The notes below the pieces were generated by a model. That model was not told where the DNA came from. It did no database searches and saw only the letters and a list, made by a program, of their open reading frames with translations. The position numbers and the translations under genes are program-made. From Kalaharituber pfeilii (taxonomy: Eukaryota; Ascomycota; Pezizomycetes; Pezizales; Pezizaceae), in the NCBI GenBank assembly GCA_015179045.1, contig WHUZ01000106.1, positions 1-64,000 on the forward strand: a stretch of 64,000 bases of DNA. The letters run 5' to 3'. Shown here one piece after another: positions 10,372-22,656 of this stretch. The number at the start of each line of letters is the position of its first letter. Position 1 is the stretch's first letter.

Positions 10372-13300
10372 TTACTCCCCCGTTTAGGGTACTCGTCCCG
10401 AGTAACAATCACCAACAGAAAACTGAACTAATTGGGATTGTGGGTCTCATACTTTGGCTATCGACGTACCTTATACGCGAGGTAACACACAAGCTAAACC
10501 GCAGTTGCCTGTAGCCGATAGTGAGACTGGTGTGTCTTTCACTCATCATCAGTGAGCCGTTAAAAACCTTCTGGAAGACAAAACCTAGTGGGAAAAAGTC
10601 TTCGTAAGGAAAAGGTACTCACGTCAATGAACCATCCGAGTAGCATGGCCACACAGAATTCCCATTTGTACAAGATGCTCTGTCCCATGAGCCATCAATG
10701 CTTTATTGGACCGTAAGGTCCCGAAGGCTTCCTCGGATGTTGATCGTGGAACTCTCTGACAGATTCTAATGATCTACGAAGATTCTCAATCGTTTCCCAA
10801 ATCTTGTCATCTCTGCCATAGTTCAGTCATGGAAGATGTAGAGATACTATTTGGGAGTCTGTATTACACACTCTCTACAATATCAGACATTGCGCATCAG
10901 AGACTCTGTCGGTCTGGGGGTGGTAAGTGGTACAGAGTTGGAGTTCTGTAATGTCTTGTCGAAGGGCTGAGGCGAATTGTGGTCCACGTTCAGAGGTGAT
11001 GTGGCGGGTATTCCAAATTGCCTGAGGACGTCATTGAAGGTGTTGGCGACGTCTCGAGTTGTCCAAGTGTTTTTTACCGGTGTATAGTACAGCGCTGCAT
11101 TTCAGTGAACTGGTTTGTGACAACTGAAATAGCGTTAAAGCCCTTAGTAGTTCTCCAACAAAGTCCATAGCTATCTCCTCAAGGCTTCCTACTAGTAGGC
11201 ATTCGCAAAAGTCTAGTTTGCCTCGTATGTCGGTCGGCTTTGGGCTACAGGTAGGCTGCACAACCAGTGACATAATCGGCTACTCAGCCGTCCCAGTAGA
11301 AGTTCCGAGAGAGGAGTCCGATGCACACCCCAGTGTCGAGCCACGTTACTGTCGCGGCATCATCCTTATCACTTTGAATATAGTTCGTGTACCTAGCCCA
11401 TCATCGTTCCTTACCCATTCGTCACCGTTAACCCCAGGGATATCAGTTCACACGTCTTCCACTTCACCAGTCCAAGAGGAAGCATCCGCTTTGCCGTTAG
11501 GCTGACGTAATCGAATTCGGAGAGTTTCTGGCTCCGGTTGGACTGCTGGTTATTGAGGCATTGTTTGATGGTGAAGTGCGTGGTACATAGTGGACGGTGA
11601 AGACGGTGAACTTAATTCCCAATAGCTCTATCCTCTATTTGTACAATCAAGGATTGCCAAGAGTTCCTTATCGTGGATAGAGGTAGTTTCGTTTGGCAGG
11701 GGTCAGTATTCGGGAGTGGTACTCACAGGGGTGAAGGGTGGTAATGTCATTCTTAAGCTCAAGACACCAGCGAGTGCCTGATCTGAGCAGTCGGTTTTAT
11801 AATCGTCGGCAGGGATCGATCAAACTGTCGCAGTATGGGGGCACTGATGAACTTGTCTTGGAGTTCCGTAAAAGCAGCTTGCTGCTCTGCCCCCCCTAAA
11901 TAAAGGGTATGTCTCCGGTCAAGGCTTGTAAGTGGTCGGGTTGTAGTGGAGTAAATTAAATCAGCGGTAGTAGTTGAGGACGAATTGGCGGCAGCAGTTT
12001 GCAAAGCCTAGAAAGGCTTGCACCTTCTTTATCGGCTGTGGCCAGTCACGAATAGTAGAGAGTTTGACCGGTGCATCTTAATCTCGAGGCCATCAATAAA
12101 ATGACCAAGGAACATGGTTTCGTGCACATGGAACTCGCACTTTGGCGCGAGCCCATGTTTGCTCAATCTTGGTAAGCACTTTTCCACTATCCTTTTATAG
12201 TCTCGTTCGGACTTGCCTTCATAGATTAAGAGTCTAGGTACCAAACAACTCTACCGATGCAAGTGGAGATCTCATCCATTATCTCCTCGAAGGAGGCAGG
12301 TATGTTGATGAGTCCGAGAGGTATGACTGGGTACTTCGAATAAGCCTTTGGATGTGTCTGACAGCCGCCATTCGTCGTCTGACTTAATTCACATGAGGTT
12401 GTTGCCGTTATTGAGATCAAGTTTGGTAACCCATTTACCGCTTTGGGTCTTTCTGAGTAGTTCCGACGTTAATGGCAAAGGGTGTTTGTTCGGAGTGGTG
12501 AGTTCGTTTAGTGCTCTTATAATCAATGCACGGTCGGAGGGACCCATCTATCTTCCGAAAAAAATCGGTGAAGCTGCTTTTGACCTTGACCTTCGTATCT
12601 TTCCTGCTGGTAGGTGTTCGACGATATACCTCTAAAGAGCCTCATCTTCTTTCCAGGTACACTGGACCATGGGGAGGCTTCGCGTTTGGATTCTCGAAAG
12701 GGATTTCATGATCCCAGCTTTGGTGAGGAGGTAAGCGGCATATCTGTTCCTCAGAAAAAACATTAACGTATCGCGAGTACTAGTGCTCGCTTGCATCAAT
12801 CAATGGAGTATCACCCTCTTCAAGGGGATCATCAGAAAGAACCGAAAGCAACTCAACGCGAGTGCAAGGACCATCAAACGTGTAATGATGCATTCGCCGA
12901 TATCCATAACTTCGGCGTCAAAATCAAAGATAAATTCCTTACTCCCTTGATGGGAGTTCAAACAAAAGACGAAACAAAGTCAACAGAGACTTATCAGACT
13001 TTCCCGGAACGCCATTGACTTAGATACAATCAATGATGCATCCGCCGATATCCATAACTTCGGCGTCAAAATCAAAAACAAATTCCTTAATCATCTGGCG
13101 GGAGTTCAGAACAGAAGGTGAAATAAAATCAACGAATGCCTTATCAGATTTTCCCGGAATGCCAATAGAAGGTACATAATCCCAAGCGAAGGAAACAGAA
13201 TCGGGAACCAGGACGCCAGAAAAAGAAAGTGAAAACAAAAATAAAAACAAAAACGAAAGATTCACAAGAATCTTGATCATCACAGGTCTTACTTCGTGAC

Positions 13301-14269
13301 CTCATCTTCAACTCCTTACTCAGTCTGCCAAGGAAACAATCGGCACAGGGGCTGCACGGTCCACAATAGCCCTAACGGTCTTCCCAGTTTTGAATTTTAC
13401 CTCGCAACTGAGGAGGTCGCTATGACGGGGAGTCCTACACGCTGAGTAGGGTCCCCATCCACTCCAGGTTAGACAGGTTAGACAGGTCAGTAATCCTCTC
13501 GGATCCGTCGATGGCCTATGAGGTGGCCAGAGTCTGTCTTTGTCTTCTTGGGCTGTGACATCGTGATTTGAGAGAGCAGATTCATGACTACAGGGTGTTT
13601 TACTTCCCCTTTGTCTTTCTTCTTTGGCTTCGGTTTGGGTTTCTACCACTTCTTTCGCAGCATAACGTGATCTTGTACCTGATACATCGATTGCCTTTTC
13701 TCTGAGTCAGTTCTTCAGGTATGTTATTGCTCTTCTTGTTCTTCGGAGGTGGAGGTAGCTATATCGTAGAGCTGCTGCTGACAGAGGTGATGTTTGTTAT
13801 GGTGGTGGAGGGAGTGAAGCGCTTATCCCCAAGCTTTCCCAGGATGTCGGCAATGGAAACTTCCATTAGTTCTAGTTGCTTCGATACTCAAAATAACCCA
13901 CTAGAAGGTTCCAGACATCTTCCGAATGCTGGCGGAGACGTCGGAAATGAGGACAGGGTCGGGGGTCTTTGCCACGTCATTGAACTCATCGATCTCAATT
14001 AAGAAATCATGCATCCTACCCTACTGCTTGCGTCCGAATGTTTCGAGCAGCCTCAGCAATGGCTGAGGAGTCATGGAATGTCGTATGCAGCAGGGTGAGA
14101 GCTGTGGCATATAACACTGAGGGGTTCCGACGGAAAAGGTGAGGGCAGGGCCCTTCAAGCGAGAGGTTTCGTCGTCGGCAGTGATTCGCGAACTCCTGTT
14201 CCATCGTTGGACTAGGAAGAAAATTATCAAGCTCTTTTTCATCCCCATCAAACTTTTCTAGAGGGGGGA
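10372..14269 (-). pseudogene. Gypsy B1 gag-pol remnant (major part)
   Basis: Recognisable pieces from 3' to 5' of the element: an integrase fragment around 10960-11010 (RGPQFAS-like); RNase H at 11759-12004 (FTELQDKFISAPILRQFD); RT at 12029-12244 (CEFHVHETMFLGHFIDGLEI) and 12226-12420 (YPVIPLGLINIPASFEEIM then VVWYLD, the catalytic YxDD decayed); protease at 13320-13420 (VKFKTGKTVRAIVDRAAPVP, where DRAA replaces the usual D-S/T-G-A); gag C-terminal region at 14016-14269. Stops and frameshifts occur throughout, so no protein is made. A ~148-bp tandem duplication lies at about 12884-13179. The frame continues beyond the Gypsy A insertion at 22657. Confidence 0.85.
12884..13179. repeat. 148-bp tandem duplication inside B1
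   Basis: The segment beginning aatgatgcattcgccgat at 12884 recurs at 13032 with few differences. B2 has the same arrangement (starts 27632 and 27782), so the duplication predates their divergence. It covers the region just downstream of the protease motif. Confidence 0.8.
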
Positions 14270-14908
14270 TGTTACAGGCATAACTATTCTCATGCTATAA
14301 CACCGTCTTGTTTAAGTGTCGTCAAAAGGTACTACCAACTATAAAGCCTACCAGTCGGAAGTTTAGCTAACCCAATACTAGTCAGGTTCATGGTAGTGGA
14401 ACTTCTTCGGTTAAGAAGTAAGTAACTACTAAGATTAGCAATCTTGGTTACTAACTCTTCCGCCAGCTCCTGTTGTACTATTTATTGTACAATAACCTTT
14501 TCTTATCTTTTCTTTACTATTGGTCTTTGCATAGCAATTGGAGTTATGATAGTATTTTTAGATAGAGGCTTGCATTAGAGGTTTGAAGTTCTCGTATTTG
14601 TTGTCTTAGAATTCATTATAAGAGTTGGTCAAAAAGAAAGGCTGTAACTTGGCATTTTTCAGGGTCCGGCTTGATCCCCGGAATCCTTTCAAGCTGAATT
14701 TGTTAACAGCTTTGAAGAACTATATTTTGTATAAATAGAAGCCTGACCCACTGGAGTTAGAAGGGCAAGGACCCGGAACTCAACCCTAACAAATATAAAG
14801 CTTTCTTACTACCTTAACTACCTTATTTTCCGTGACATATATTTAATTATATTTCGCGGCGCACTTAGTTATTTAGTAAACGGCTTACCCTCAACGTACC
14901 CCATAACA
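14270..14908 (+). repeat. 5' LTR of Gypsy A
   Basis: Holds a TATA-like tataaata at 14730-14737 and cctaacaaatata at 14785-14797, which is complementary to the putative primer site just outside the LTR. Pairs with 22014-22651. Confidence 0.95.
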
Positions 14909-14909
14909 C

Positions 14910-14922
14910 TATATTTGTTAGG
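14910..14922 (+). promoter_or_regulatory. Putative self-priming primer-binding site of Gypsy A
   Basis: Thirteen bases (tatatttgttagg) starting one base after the 5' LTR are the exact reverse complement of LTR positions 14785-14797; the match ends on both sides. In Tf1/sushi elements the 5' end of the transcript folds back on such a site to prime cDNA synthesis. This needs a transcript start near 14785, about 55 nt after the TATA-like box. No tRNA-complementary site is evident. Confidence 0.65.
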
Positions 14923-14956
14923 TCTTGTTTCGCCACAACCTCACAAATAACCAACA

Positions 14957-17068
14957 ATGGCATCCCACGACTTCCCTGAACTCCCAAAACTCTTGACCGC
15001 TGGGAATGAACTGATCTTATGGAGATCCAAAGATGAAGTGGACTCCTCACTCAGCGCTGAAGCCGCGCAGTCAGCTCTCACCACCACACCGAGGCCAGGA
15101 CTCCGACCGCGGACTAAATCCTATATGCACCAAATGTGCATTAAGGATGCCAGAGAACTAGATTGGATTGAAGTCCAACAAAAGCGATTAGACCTACTAG
15201 TTCTTCAAAGACAAGAGAAGATCACTCTCCTACTCCCCATCCTACAGGCAGTAGACCCGGGCCATGTTAATGCGCTAATCTCCCAGTTTAACACATGGGC
15301 TTGAAATATAAGTTCACAGCTTAGGGAAACCATAGCCGAAGAAATCGAGAAAGCTCGAACAGAGATAGCTCGTCCTGTCCCGGAATCATTACCAGTGGAA
15401 ATGGACATAGACCGAAAAGAGGAACTAGAAGTTGAATTCGTCAAACAGCAATTCATCGACCTTCAGAATCAACTCAGGGCCGACGCTAACAAGTACAAGC
15501 AACGCTATGAAGCACAAATCCAAGCTGACGCCCAAGCTTGGGAAACCAAGCTTCGAGAACAGTTAACCAAGGAAAAAGCTGAATACGAGGCAACAGTCCT
15601 AGCAGCAGCGGAAAATTACCAGCTCGAAATGGAGGCTGCTAAACTTAAGTAGGAAGCGGAAACAAAGGAGAAGATTCAGAACCTAGAAAGGGAGTATACC
15701 AAGGATGCGAATGCTACTATTATCAAGTCCCTAGACGAGAAAAGATTAATGGTCGCAGCCTTGGAGTCTCAATTACAGGACACTAAAATTCTCCTTGACA
15801 AAGAAAAGACTGAGAAAAGAGGGCTGGAAGAAAAAATCACAGCCCAAGAAGGCGTTATTAGAGCCGGTCAAGGACAGATAACAGTCTTGGAAGCAGAAAT
15901 CACCTCCCTCAAGAACCAAAACAAGGAACTGCAAGATAAAGTAGTAGCCTTTGAGGTCGCACTCCCCCCATCTTAACCGCCAACTAGAACACCATCTCCG
16001 GCACGAACCGTAACCACCATCCTCTCTATCCGACTAGCACCATCTCCTCCTCCAAGAAAGAAAGCCAGGCACGAAACCAGACAATGGGATTTACCTGAAC
16101 CCGAACCCACTGGCCAGTACATCCCATTCGCCCGCCTCCCGACTCTAAGAACTTCGGATGGCAACCTGGACGGACTACAAGTATGGAAGTCCGAAGTAAT
16201 GGACTTAGTATACCTCCGAGAGCACCGCCGAACCTTTGCTGAAGAAGATACCAAAATTCTGTATGCATCCCGATCTCTAACCAAGGAGGCGGCAGAATGG
16301 CATAGCCAAAACAAACATATGTACATGGGTCCGGGGGCTCGGAGAGATACCACATTGGAGAAATGGATGGACGACTTGGCAGAGGGAATGGGAATACACA
16401 TGCAAGAGCAGCAAATGCGAGATAAACTCGACACCTATACGCAGAAGGGCAAAATCATGGACTATATCAACGCCATGAAGAAAATGAACCACCTCGCCAA
16501 TTACGACGATAAAATGTTCAAGGACAAGGTGGTCAAAGGGTTAAAAAGAAACATTGCCCAATTCTTCCTCATGCAGCAAGGAGTACCCAATGAATCGCTT
16601 GATGACTGGTGCAAACGCGTAGTAGCGGTTGGCATGCGAGACGAGCGAACAACGCAAGTTGTGGGTCACAGTGGTGATAACAAACCTAGTGGCCATTCAA
16701 AGGGGAAATAATCTTCAGAGAAGAAGAAGGACAGTGTGGAAACTACAACCTCTAAGCCCAGCCCATACCTCCCCGGCTCCTCCAAGGAACTCAGCGCCAA
16801 ATGGAAGGCTGATGGGAAATGCTCTCGCTGTAGAAGAAAAGGCCACACTTTCAGCAAATGCGTGGCTATGGAAATCATGAAGGAGTGGAAGATGACCCAG
16901 CCAACTAATCAGTCGGGTAATAAGAGGAAGAGAGATGATGACAAGAAGGAGGACAAGAAGGAGGTAAGGAAGATTAAACAAGAAAACAAAGGAGACTCGG
17001 CTGGGATACAGGCTCGCAGCCTAGCGTCACGCATCACCACCCTCGATGAATCCGAGTCGGAAAACTAG
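14957..17068 (+). pseudogene. Gypsy A gag, in one frame with four internal stops
   Basis: Frame 2 is readable throughout from ATG 14957 (after attaccaacaATGGC) to the stop at 17066, about 703 codons, with stops at 15302 (TGA), 15650 (TAG), 15974 (TAA) and 16709 (TAA). The middle is an extended coiled coil (15390-15960, heptad-rich E/K/Q). It is followed by a retrotransposon gag domain (16100-16700, with W/Y-rich helices such as LDDWCKRVVAVGM) and one zinc knuckle, CSRCRRKGHTFSKC, at about 16820-16861. The stops fit single transitions in CAA, CAG or CGA codons. The protein would form the particle and bind RNA. Length is large for a Tf1-type gag because of the coiled-coil arm. Confidence 0.85.
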
Positions 17069-18302
17069 AAAGGCAGATCTTAGCCAACGAAGTGTCTGCC
17101 CCTCCTCCTCCTCCAGTTGGCCTCACTCCTCCTCCAATCCTCGAAGGACCTCCAGCAAAGAAATCAATCATTCGCAAAGCCGAGCTAAAATGGAAGGAAA
17201 ACAGTATCTCAAAATCAGTAATGATTAGAGTATGTATCGACCCAGGAGCAGAAACGTCAATACTCTCCAACAAAGTACCAATCCCACGCATCAAAAGAAA
17301 ATTCCCCATCAAGTTCAGAGGAGCCGGCGGTGTGCTCTTACCAAACACTGGGACAGAGTATACCCCAAAGCTCCAAATGACCCTTATCGACGATACCGGT
17401 AAAGTTCATAAAGAACTCATCGACTTCGACATGGGTGATGGAGGAAAGGACTATGATGTACTCTTGTCAATGACGTGGATGGCTAGTCACCAGCCATACA
17501 TTGATTGGGACTTGGACTATGTTGAACTAAATCACGCTAAATACTCGGAACACATCAAGGCTAGGTGCTTTGAACTTTGTGAAGCGGACGAACTTTACAT
17601 GACTGAAGAATGGCAAGCAGGGCAAGTGTTTTTTGGTGGGTATATGCGTATTGTGGGACAAAAAACATCTCAAGTGCACATTTACCAAACGGAAGCTGGT
17701 GAGCAGATGACCTTTGACCTAGCAGCATGGAAGAAAAAATTCCCGAAGGTTTTTGACCCCGAGACCGCAGCAAAACTACCCCCGCATCGATCTTATAACC
17801 ACCACATACCTCTACAAGAAGGACAACAACCTCCATGGGGACCTATCTATCGACTAAGTGAGAAAGAGTTGGAGACACTTAAAGAATACATCGAACAGAT
17901 GTTAAAAGAAGGAAAGATCCGACCCTCACTATTCTCGGCAGGTGCACCCATCCTATTCGTCCCAAACAAGAATGGCAAACTCCGCATGTGTGTCGACTAT
18001 AGAGGCCTAAACCGAATCACCATTAAGAACTGCTACCCCCTCCCACTAATGGCAGAACTCCGAGACCGACTTCGCAAGGGCAAATACTTCACCGCCCTTA
18101 ACTTAAAGAACGGATACAACTTGGTATGAATTGCCAAAGGGGATAAGTGGAAGACAGCCTTTAGGACTCGGTACGGCCACTACGAATACACAGTTATGCC
18201 ATTCGAACTCTGCAATGCACCAGCAACCTTCCAGAAGTTCATGAATGAAATCTTCAAAGATATAATCGATCAGGGTTTACTGGCATACATTGACGATCTA
18301 CT

Positions 18303-19180
18303 TGTTACGGGTTCACCGCGACCGTAGTGTGGGCGGCCGGTGGAGTGCGTGAAAGCGAAAAATGCAAGCGCATACGAAATGCGCATATGCGACGTAAGCG
18401 ACATGCGACAGCCGGAAAGGCGCCGCAGTCGCATAATGAGTACTATATGAGCTACGCAGAGGACTAGCGAGTATCGCTAGTCAAGTGTCTTTTAGTCCTG
18501 GCGGACGGTAACTTTCTGCGTTTACCACCTCCGTAACAGTTGACTAGCGATAAACCGGTCACCGGTTCGATGCTTAACTTATCTCGCCAATTCCCTGAGT
18601 ATTAAGTATTAAAGCCGCAGAAAGTAAGACCTTACCTGAGCCAAGAGCCAAAGAGCGAGAGCCACGAGCCAGAGCCAGAGCCAAGAGCAATATGGAAGGC
18701 CATGTAAGACGGCAAAATATTGATATTAGGCGACGCTGTGTAATCCCGGCATGCCAAGTGATGGGTGGCGCTTGCGCAATGCGTCTGAGGCAGCAGCAAG
18801 GATAAAGTGACGTATCGGATCCCTGGCTGACATCCTGGTTGGAAGGGTCATGTAGCACAGCGCATGGGATAATCCACGACGGCCAGGGTGGGGGCAGACT
18901 CATATAGCAGCAACCCGGAGAAGTTGCCCTAAGAGAGGGGGTACTGTTACGGGTTCACCGCGACCGTAGTGTGGGCGGCCGGTGGAGCGCGTGAAAGCGA
19001 AAAATGCAAGCGCATACGAAATGCGCATATGCGACGTAAGCGACATGCGACAGCCGGAAAGGCGCCGCAGTCGCATAATGAGTACTATATGAGCTACGCA
19101 GAGGACTAGCGAGTATCGCTAGTCAAGTGTCTTTTAGTCCTGGCGGACGGTAACTTTCTGCGTTTACCACCTCCGTAACA
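18303..19180 (+). mobile_element. TRIM copy 1 (terminal-repeat retrotransposon in miniature), in Gypsy A RT
   Basis: Two 236-bp LTRs (18303-18538; 18945-19180) with TGTTACGGG and CGTAACA ends flank a 406-bp non-coding centre. The 5-bp duplication ctact is at 18298-18302 and 19181-19185. The polypurine tract aagagagggggtac precedes the 3' LTR. The centre has a gagcca-rich stretch (18635-18690). A minus-strand ORF of 109 codons (18574-18903) is partly conserved in copy 2 but resembles nothing and is probably chance. The element must use proteins in trans. Confidence 0.95.
18540..18552 (+). promoter_or_regulatory. Putative self-priming primer-binding site of TRIM copy 1
   Basis: ttgactagcgata begins one base after the LTR and is the exact reverse complement of LTR positions 18472-18484. 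A TATA-like tatatga (18444-18450) lies about 28 nt upstream of 18472, the right distance for a transcript starting at the primer sequence. The architecture is the same as in Gypsy A, although the LTR sequences are unrelated. Confidence 0.7.
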
Positions 19181-22013
19181 CTACTAATATATGCCGAAAC
19201 CCTAGAAGAACATAATACAACCCTGGAAGAGGTGTTGCGCAGGCTACAGGAAAATGGTTTGGCTATACAAGAGGAAAAATGTGAATGGTGCGTGGAGGAA
19301 GTTGAATTTTTGGGTTATCACATCTCGGGGAAAGGAATCTCGATGTCCACTGACAAAATCCAGGCAATCCTTGATTGGAAGACCCCTGGTACCAATGAAC
19401 ACTCTAATCTGAAGACAGATATACAATCCTTCCTAGGGTTTGCTAACTTCTACCGATGCTTCATTAAGGACTACAGTAAGATATGCTTACCTCTAACTTG
19501 ACTACTCAATAAAGAGGCAAAGCTAGTCTGAGGACCTCCGCAAGAGGAAGCTTTTCAGCAACTCAAAGAAGCTTTCACAACTGCTCCAATTCTAGCACAC
19601 TACCACCCAGAACACGAAATCATACTAGAAACGGATGCAAGCGACTTCGCACTTGGAGGGATCCTAAGTCAGAAGCAAGAAGATGGCAAACTACACCCAG
19701 TTGCGTTCCATTCCCGGAAGTTCACCCCAGCCGAAATTAACTACGACATCTTCGACAAGGAGATGCTGGCTGTGGTGGAATGTATGACAGATACCTAGAG
19801 AGAATACTGTGAAGGTGCTAAGCATAGCATCAAAGTTTACACAGACCATGACAACCTCCGGATCTTCAATACGATTAAGAAGCTATCTCGCCGTCAAGCA
19901 CGATGGGCAGAAAAACTCGCCCCATTTGACTATACAATCATCTACCGAAAAGGAAAACCGAATACCAAAGCAGATGCTTTATCCAGACGTGGTGACCACG
20001 CCCTTAAGAAGGGGAGTGGACAGCGAGATCAGCAAGAAACTAAGTTCTGGGAAGAAGGAACATGGCAGGAAGAGGAAGAAATTTTGACTGCAAGAACGAT
20101 AAAAGCTCTGAAAGTGGTAGCACTAACTGACGAATGGAGGAGCAAGCTAATCGAAGAAGGGAAAAAGGACAAATGGTATACTCAACTTAAGGAACGTATC
20201 CAGCAGAAGAACAATAACGTTGACAAATGATTCAGTATCCGTGATAAACTAGTCCTACACAACAACTGGTTTGTGATACCAATGGCCCTTAGACAAGAAA
20301 TACTTTAAGGAAAACATGATCATCCCCTCGCTGGCCACCTCGGAATCGAAAAAACCACAGAACTTATCGGCAGGGACTTCTATTGGCCTAATGCTCATAA
20401 CGACATCACGGAATACATCGGCGCATGCTTGGAATGCTAAAGTAACAAGGCACGAAGACACAAGAAATACGGCCTCCTTCACCCACATGAGATACCATAC
20501 CAACCATGGTCCTCTATCAGTATGGACTTCATTACCGAACTCCCTCCTTCAGACGGCTTTACACAAATATGAGTAGTAGTGGATAGGTTTACTAAGATGG
20601 CTCACTTTATCCCTCTAGCAGAACAATCCGCAGAACAATTAGCAACTACCTTCCTTCGAGAAATATGGCGACTCCACGGCTTACCGAAAACCATCATATC
20701 GGACCGAGATCCGAAGTTTACTTCGAACTTCTGGCAGGAACTCATGAAGAAACTCAAAGTCAACTTAAACATGAGTACAACTGCACACTCGGAAACCGAT
20801 AGACAAACTGAAAGAGTCAACCAAACCCTCGAAGGGTACCTCCGTAACTATGTCACCTACCACCAGGACAATTGGAACCAACTCTTACCCCTCGCAGAGT
20901 TCGCATACAATAACGCACAACATAGCTTCACCAAGACCTCACCTTTCTTCGCCAACTACGGCTTTCACCCCCTTGTTGATACCATCAATGAGGAAGAGGC
21001 TCTCAACGTACTCTCGGGAGAACTCACAGAAGAATGGGAATGCATTCGTAAGGAACTGAACAAATCAATTGAATGAGCAGCTAAGTGGTACGACCAACAT
21101 CACACTCGACAACCCGATTTCAAGGAAGGAGACAAAGTCATGCTCAACGCCAAAAATATCTCAACAAAAAGAAACTTGACGCTAAGTTGATCGGACCCTT
21201 CACTATCGAGAAAGCAATAGGCAAACATTCTTTCAAGCTTAAGTTACCATACAACTTGAAGATACACCCTGTCTTTCATATTTCACTGCTCGAACCGTTC
21301 AAAACATCCGCTCTCAACCCTCTACCCGACCAACCATCCCTACTAATGCAAGAAGGCGAGGAAGAATACTTCATAGCCTCCATCACCGACGTACAATACA
21401 ACGGTACCAAGAAGACACTAGAGTACCTTGTACAGTGGGAAGGTTATGGGCCCGAGAAGGCAACATGGGAAAGCCTAGGCGAACTATTAATGGATGATGG
21501 ATCACCGGTGGATGCACTTAAAGAATTCTACGAACGATACCCTGATAAAGAAAAACAAGCCGAATCAGGGCAACGAGGAACAAAGAGAAAGAGAAGTTAG
21601 AAATGCAGTCAAGTTACCGACCTAGAGTGCAGATATATCTGTCATAAAGGTACGGCATGGACCTAACCTACGAACTTAAGTTCGTAAAGTGTTAACACTT
21701 ATTCTAGATACACGCTAAGGTGTCAAACGGAAAAGTGTTCAAGGAGTCAAGACACTACGAATATAGTAGTACGTCTTATGATAAATAGGTAAAGCTCTTA
21801 CCAACTACCTTCAACGTCAAAGACTAATTAGAGGCGTAGCCTATAGTCAGGACATTACAGAATATTACCTTGAGTACGATCACGGCAAAATAAGTTGCTA
21901 AGGTCAAGGTAAGAGATCCACCGACGCTAAGCTGTATGGCTTATATTCTTTTAAGAAATTAAAGAATAATAGCTAACAGGCACTCGGGACGTGTGCTCTA
22001 AGAAGGGGAGTAC

Positions 22014-22651
22014 TGTTACAGGCATAACTATTCTCATGCTATAACACCGTCTTGTTTAAGTGTCGTCAAAAGGTACTACCAACTATAAAGCCTACCAGTC
22101 GGAAGTTTAGCTAACCCAATACTAGTTAGGTTCGTGGTAGTGGAACTTCTTCGGTTAAGAAGTAAGTAACTACTAAGATTAGCAATCTTGGTTACTAACT
22201 CTTCCGCGAGCTCCTGTTGTACTATTTGTTATACAATAACCTTTTCTTATCTTTTCTTTACTATTGGTCTTTGCATAGCACTCGGAGTTATGATAGTATT
22301 TTTAGATAGAGGCTTGCATTAGAGGTTTGAAGTTCTCATATTTGTTGTCTTAGAATTCATTGTAAGGGTTGGTCAAAAAGAAAGGCTGTAACTTAGCATT
22401 TTTCAGGGTCCGGCTTGATCCCCGGAATCCTTTCAAGCTGAATTTGTTAACAGCTTTGAAGAACTATATTTTGTATAAATAGAAGCCTGACCCACTGGAG
22501 TTAGAAGGGCAAGGACCCGGAACTCAACCCTAACAAATATAAAGCTTTCTTACTACCTTAACTACTTATTTTCCGTGACATATATTTAATTATATTTCGC
22601 GGCGCACTTAGTTATTTAGTAAACGGCTTACCCTCAACATACCCCGTAACA
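22014..22651 (+). repeat. 3' LTR of Gypsy A
   Basis: 638 bp, preceded by the polypurine tract aagaaggggagtac. Differs from the 5' LTR by a small number of substitutions and one indel. Followed by the duplicated gggga. Confidence 0.95.
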
Positions 22652-22656
22652 GGGGA

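Larger units (their letters stand above)
17092..21600 (+). pseudogene. Gypsy A pol (PR-RT-RH-IN-chromodomain), split by a TRIM and by stops
   Basis: Protease: CIDPGAETSIL at about 17240. RT: LRMCVDYRGLNRIT near 17985, [13 protein letters not shown] near 18198, YIDD at 18286-18297. The TRIM enters 5 nt after YIDD, and the frame resumes at 19186 with LIYAETLEEH. RNase H follows ([15 protein letters not shown] near 19630; YTDHDNL near 19840). Integrase has an HHCC zinc site (HDHPLAGHLG ... CLEC, 20315-20440) and a DDE core (SMDFITELP, SDRDPKF near 20705, TERVNQT near 20812). A chromodomain closes it at about 21358-21580 (LEYLVQWEGYGPEKATWESL). Stops occur at 18127, 19499, 19528, 19796, 20228, 20306, 20438, 20570 and 21074, plus a frameshift near 21145. 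The stop at 18127 (TGA) sits where an Arg is nearly invariant, consistent with CGA to TGA. Confidence 0.92.
14270..22651 (+). mobile_element. Gypsy A: Tf1/sushi-type chromovirus, full length, in B1
   Basis: LTRs are 14270-14908 (639 bp) and 22014-22651 (638 bp), nearly identical, with TGTTACAGG and CGTAACA ends. The 5-bp duplication gggga is at 14265-14269 and 22652-22656. The unoccupied site is visible in B2 at about 29005-29020 (gaggggggaattttcgc). Internal order is gag with zinc knuckle, protease, RT, RNase H, zinc-binding integrase, DDE core and chromodomain. The TRIM at 18303-19180 splits RT. LTR similarity suggests insertion more recent than B1, yet several in-frame stops are present. 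Confidence 0.96.

Noticed and set aside
18574..18903. 109-codon minus ORF in the TRIM, partly conserved in copy 2 (24040-24348)
   Set aside because: Conservation is explained by the copies being recent; hydrophobic low-complexity sequence with no family features.
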